From contig JAPHRD010000073.1 in assembly GCA_026196225.1 (NCBI GenBank), forward strand, positions 1 through 64,000: a DNA stretch of 64,000 bases, read 5' to 3'. The notes under the pieces are model-generated. The model searched no databases, was not told the DNA's origin, and was given only the letters and a program-made list of their open reading frames with translations. Made by a program: the position numbers and the translations under genes. Position 1 is the stretch's first letter, and each line of letters starts with the position of its first letter. The DNA comes from Motiliproteus sp. (GTDB lineage: Bacteria; Pseudomonadota; Gammaproteobacteria; Pseudomonadales; Balneatricaceae). This document shows positions 60,428 through 64,000 of the stretch, piece after piece.

Positions 60428-62164
60428 ATGAATAACAAGATTACCGTCCAGAATCCACTGGTTATTCTCCATGGGGATGAGATGGCCCAGGTGGCCTTTG
60501 ATCGTATCCTAGATCAGTTTGTTGCTAAGCGATTGGATATCGATCTTGTGGAGATTGATCTGACGGCGGAGAACCGACTGGTAACGAATGGGCAGGCGGT
60601 TCACGATGCCATTGACGCGTTAAAAACCCACGGTGTGGGTATCAAGAACGCAGGTATTACTGTCAACCGGTCGCAGCTGGATGAATTGTTGGAAAAATAT
60701 CCTCACGTAAAAGAGGAAGAACTCGACAAGCTAGCGACTAAATCTCCTAACGGCGCTATCCGTAAAGGTATCGCCGGCAATATCACCCGCGAAGATATTC
60801 ATTTCCGCAATCTCCAAAACAATCCGCCACAATGGATCGGTCGTGATATCGACGTTGATACCATGGAGCGGGGCGGCAACAAACACAGTTTTAACGAACT
60901 CTCCAAGGCCACGGGTATTGTTAAATTAATGTTTGTGGGTAAGAGCGGCGATCCTGTTGAGCTTCACCGCCGTAAGATCAAAAAAGGTGATCCTTGGCTG
61001 TTGGCCACAAACGATTTGGAAGATGTTCAGAATTGGGCGCACAAGTTCTTCCAGCGAGCGTTGCGGGAAAACCGGGACGCTTACCTTGGCCTCAAAGATA
61101 CGGTTATTCCCGGCTACGACGGGGTGATGAAACAGGCCATTGAAGCGATCTACTACGACGACTACGAAGAGAAGTTTAAAGCTCAGGGTCTGAACTACTT
61201 TTATGAACTGATAGACGCCCAGGCTGCTCGGATTATCTCCAACCCACCAGAAAGAGCCCTATGGGGCGTGCCGGACAATACCTCAGGGCGTAAGCTGTTT
61301 AAGCTGGTTCGTACTATCAAGAAGTACGGTATTCCCGCTCGGGATTGCCACGTTTCTATCTCTCGGATGAGTGCCGGTGGTGGTGACCAATACGGTAGTT
61401 TCAATATGCCGGTTCCTGAGGATGGGATCGTTAAAGTGATTGTTGATGGCGAGGAGAAGCATGCACGGGAAGTGCGGGCTGGTGATCCTATTCTATTGAT
61501 GTCAAACGATAAGCAAGCGATCAAAGACTGGGTAACTCAGGTATTCAAGGATGCCTCCCGCAACGACAAAGAAGTTTACTTCGGTCTTAAACGGGAATAC
61601 ATGGAATACGATGATGTGTTCAGCACCATTATCGTAGAAGCTCGGAAGAAGCTGGCGCAAGATAACACTGCTCCTCCTTCGTTTATGATCATGCGACCCT
61701 CCAGTCAGCTGAAGAAGATGATTTCAGATCCACCGCGTCGGGCCCTGTATCCTGCGCAGAATCTGGATGGCGATATCTTCTCGGATATCTCGGCAGCCCT
61801 GGGTGGTAGCCTGGCAACGGCCAGTTCTATCATCGAGAGTAAAGACGGCACCATGTTGTTCGAAGCTCCTCATGGTACTGCCCACGATCTCTATATGAAA
61901 TACTTGGAGACCGATGGAAAAGAGGCGCACTTCAACTCGTCAGCACTGCTGTGGGCTGTTGCCGATGCCTTGGAGGTATTGGGTAAGCGTGAAGAAAACC
62001 AGGCGCTGATCGATTACTCCGACAACTTGAAAGAGGCGCTGATCGATACCGTTGATCAGGGTATTATCACCGGCGATTTGAAGGGCAAGACCACCGATCC
62101 GGCATCTGAACAGATTGTCGATATGTGTGGCTTCCTGGATGCCATTGAGAATAACCTTAAGTAA
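60428..62164 (+). CDS. icd: NADP-type isocitrate dehydrogenase, enlarged form
   Basis: VILHGDEMAQVAFDRIL, SPNGAIRKGIAGNI, NLDGDIFSDISAALGGSLATASSII, FEAPHGTAHD; contains an extra internal repeated segment (see findings). Confidence 0.88.
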   Translation: MNNKITVQNPLVILHGDEMAQVAFDRILDQFVAKRLDIDLVEIDLTAENRLVTNGQAVHDAIDALKTHGVGIKNAGITVNRSQLDELLEKYPHVKEEELDKLATKSPNGAIRKGIAGNITREDIHFRNLQNNPPQWIGRDIDVDTMERGGNKHSFNELSKATGIVKLMFVGKSGDPVELHRRKIKKGDPWLLATNDLEDVQNWAHKFFQRALRENRDAYLGLKDTVIPGYDGVMKQAIEAIYYDDYEEKFKAQGLNYFYELIDAQAARIISNPPERALWGVPDNTSGRKLFKLVRTIKKYGIPARDCHVSISRMSAGGGDQYGSFNMPVPEDGIVKVIVDGEEKHAREVRAGDPILLMSNDKQAIKDWVTQVFKDASRNDKEVYFGLKREYMEYDDVFSTIIVEARKKLAQDNTAPPSFMIMRPSSQLKKMISDPPRRALYPAQNLDGDIFSDISAALGGSLATASSIIESKDGTMLFEAPHGTAHDLYMKYLETDGKEAHFNSSALLWAVADALEVLGKREENQALIDYSDNLKEALIDTVDQGIITGDLKGKTTDPASEQIVDMCGFLDAIENNLK

Positions 62165-62170
62165 TCTTAC

Positions 62171-62200
62171 GGGGCTGGATGGGACTATCCAGCCCCTTTA
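62171..62200 (+). terminator. Rho-independent terminator of icd
   Basis: GGGGCTGGATgggactATCCAGCCCCttt just after the icd stop. Confidence 0.85.
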
Positions 62201-62415
62201 ATTCCCTTCGCTGTTTAGCGCAGCTATTTGTTCCTGCTATCTATTCCAATGACCTCGTTGCCGCTGTCATTCCTCTTTGATCGAGATCACCCATCGGTTC
62301 TGTTTCTAATCAGCCGCTGTGGATTGGCTACAGCTCCTTCCTGGACTATGTTATACAGTTGCTGCAACCCCAATAACTTGAACTTGTCGGCAAGTTCCAA
62401 CTGCAGGGAAAGATC

Positions 62416-63012
62416 ATGGAAATCGGCACTATCGTTTTTTTGGTGATTGTCGCGGCGATCATTTTCTATATCGTCAGCATCTACAACAATCTGGTGACCT
62501 TGAAAAACCGTTACCAGAACGCTTTTAGTCAGATCGAAGTGCAGTTGAAACGTCGATATGACCTGATTCCTAACCTGGTGGAAACCGCCAAGGGCTATAT
62601 GCAACACGAGCGGGAAACTCTTGAAGCCGTTGTTAGCGCCCGTAATGAAGCAGCGGCGATGTTGAAAGGCGCTGCTGCCAATCCGGCCAGTGCCGCTGCT
62701 ATTGAAGGATTGGCGGGTGCGGAAGGGGTTCTCCAAGGCGCAATGGGTCGCCTTAATGTGGTTATGGAAGATTATCCCGACCTCAAAGCCAACGAGAACA
62801 TGATGCAGTTGAGCGAAGAGCTAACCACCACTGAAAACCGCGTTGCCTTTGCCCGTCAGGCCTTTAACGACGCGGTGACGGCTTACAATATCTTCCGCCA
62901 GAGTTTTCCACCGGTCTTCTTTGCCACCACCTTTGGTCACCCTACTGATGCGTCCCTGTTGGAGTTTGAAGATTCTGCCGAGATTCAGGCAGCGCCCAAG
63001 GTCTCTTTTTAA
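62416..63012 (+). CDS. LemA family protein
   Basis: IYNNLVTLKNRYQNAFSQIEVQLKRRYDLIPNLVETAKGYMQHERETLEAVVSAR. Confidence 0.95.
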   Translation: MEIGTIVFLVIVAAIIFYIVSIYNNLVTLKNRYQNAFSQIEVQLKRRYDLIPNLVETAKGYMQHERETLEAVVSARNEAAAMLKGAAANPASAAAIEGLAGAEGVLQGAMGRLNVVMEDYPDLKANENMMQLSEELTTTENRVAFARQAFNDAVTAYNIFRQSFPPVFFATTFGHPTDASLLEFEDSAEIQAAPKVSF

Positions 63013-63032
63013 GACTTAGGAGCTTCTAAGTC

Positions 63033-64000
63033 ATGGATTTCTTTTCCCAGCAGGATAAGGCGCGCCGCAATACCGGTGTGCTGGTCCTGCTCTTTTTAGT
63101 TGCTGTTTTGCTACTGATCGCCATTACCAACCTGCTGGTTGTCTTGACCCTGTGGAGTATGGATACCACGCCCCAGGGAGGGATTCAGGGAGGTATTTCT
63201 GCCCTGGTCACCGAAGATAGTTCCCATCTGTTTGCGCAAATGGATTGGGAGCGGTTTTGGCTAATCGGCTTGGCTGTGGCGGGGGTGGTCCTCTGTGCCA
63301 TTATCTACAAGTGGGTGCAGCTATCCGAGGGGGGGAAGCGGATTGCGGAGTCACTAGGCGGTGAGCGTATTCATCCCAATACCGAAGATGGTGACGAGAA
63401 GAAAATTCTCAATGTGGTGGAGGAGATGGCAATCGCCTCGGGCATGCCGGTGCCTCCTGTTTACCTGATGCGACAGGAATACGGTATCAATGCCTTTGCC
63501 GCCGGTAATACCCCCGCTGACGCCGTAGTTGGTGTGACTTTGGGGTCTATTCAAAGGCTCAATCGCGAGCAGCTTCAGGGGGTCGTTGCCCATGAATTCA
63601 GCCATATCCTTAACGGTGATATGCGTCTCAATTTGCGCCTGATCGCCATTCTCCATGGCATTGTGTTTATCGGCACGGTGGGAGAGCTGTTGCTTCGGGT
63701 CCGACCCAGTTCCCGATCCAGCTCCCGACGTGGCGGTGGAGCTCAAGTGGCGATATTGGGATTGGCGCTGATCGTTGTGGGCTGGATGGGTACCTTTTTT
63801 GGCAATCTGATTCGCTCCTCGGTGAGCCGCCAGCGAGAGTTCCTGGCTGATGCGTCGGCGGTGCAGTTTACCCGTAATCCTGACGGCATCGCCGACGCAC
63901 TAAAAGTGATTGGTGGTCATAGTTACGGTGCCGAGTTGGCTGCCCCACGGACCGGGGAGGTTAGCCATCTGTTTTTCGGCCGAGCCCTGAAAGGTTTGAC
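63033..64000 (+). CDS. M48-family membrane metalloprotease, truncated by window end
   Basis: Translation from ATG 63033: MDFFSQQDKARRNTGVLVLLF...QGVVAHEFSHILNGDMRLNLRLIAIL (HEFSH zinc motif); no stop before 64000, so not in the ORF track. Confidence 0.92.
   Translation, partial: MDFFSQQDKARRNTGVLVLLFLVAVLLLIAITNLLVVLTLWSMDTTPQGGIQGGISALVTEDSSHLFAQMDWERFWLIGLAVAGVVLCAIIYKWVQLSEGGKRIAESLGGERIHPNTEDGDEKKILNVVEEMAIASGMPVPPVYLMRQEYGINAFAAGNTPADAVVGVTLGSIQRLNREQLQGVVAHEFSHILNGDMRLNLRLIAILHGIVFIGTVGELLLRVRPSSRSSSRRGGGAQVAILGLALIVVGWMGTFFGNLIRSSVSRQREFLADASAVQFTRNPDGIADALKVIGGHSYGAELAAPRTGEVSHLFFGRALKGL

Overview
Chromosomal segment of a gammaproteobacterium, probably an Oceanospirillales/Pseudomonadales-like marine lineage (inferred from gene content and order; no search was run). 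It is mostly core genome. Contents in order: acnB 5' end; a Cache-like/GGDEF protein; a complete IS5-type insertion sequence with CTAG target duplication beside a CAU-anticodon tRNA; a CBS-PAS-GGDEF-EAL protein; a small His/Cys-rich ORF plus cytochrome c; a 12-kb chemosensory cluster (cheY-cheA-cheW-mcp-cheR-cheD-cheB-mcp) flanked by two STAS proteins and a REC-PP2C-HATPase regulator; rpoD-dnaG-yqeY-rpsU; tsaD/plsY/folB/folK; the lptD-surA-pdxA-rsmA-apaG-apaH-glpE-cca-folM block; amgK-murU-djlA-like; an lpxR-like gene; rpe-gph-trpE with a trp leader peptide; cytochrome c5; a partial ccm cluster (ccmI, E, F, G only); hemerythrin; mrcB; an enlarged isocitrate dehydrogenase; lemA and an M48 protease running off the window. 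Best second-look items: (i) a shared C-terminal tail EGD[I/V]ELF on CheD and one MCP of the same cluster, with different codons; (ii) coupling of that cluster to a partner-switch module; (iii) an unannotated trpL-type leader peptide (MLVRIRLLQCIIGGNQRWRW) before trpE; (iv) an apparent ~140-aa internal duplication in isocitrate dehydrogenase; (v) three CxC modules and a 12-bp repeat in the LptD N-terminus; (vi) a TTGAC-N4-GTCAA palindrome upstream of a hemerythrin gene. No CRISPR, prophage or defence island was seen.
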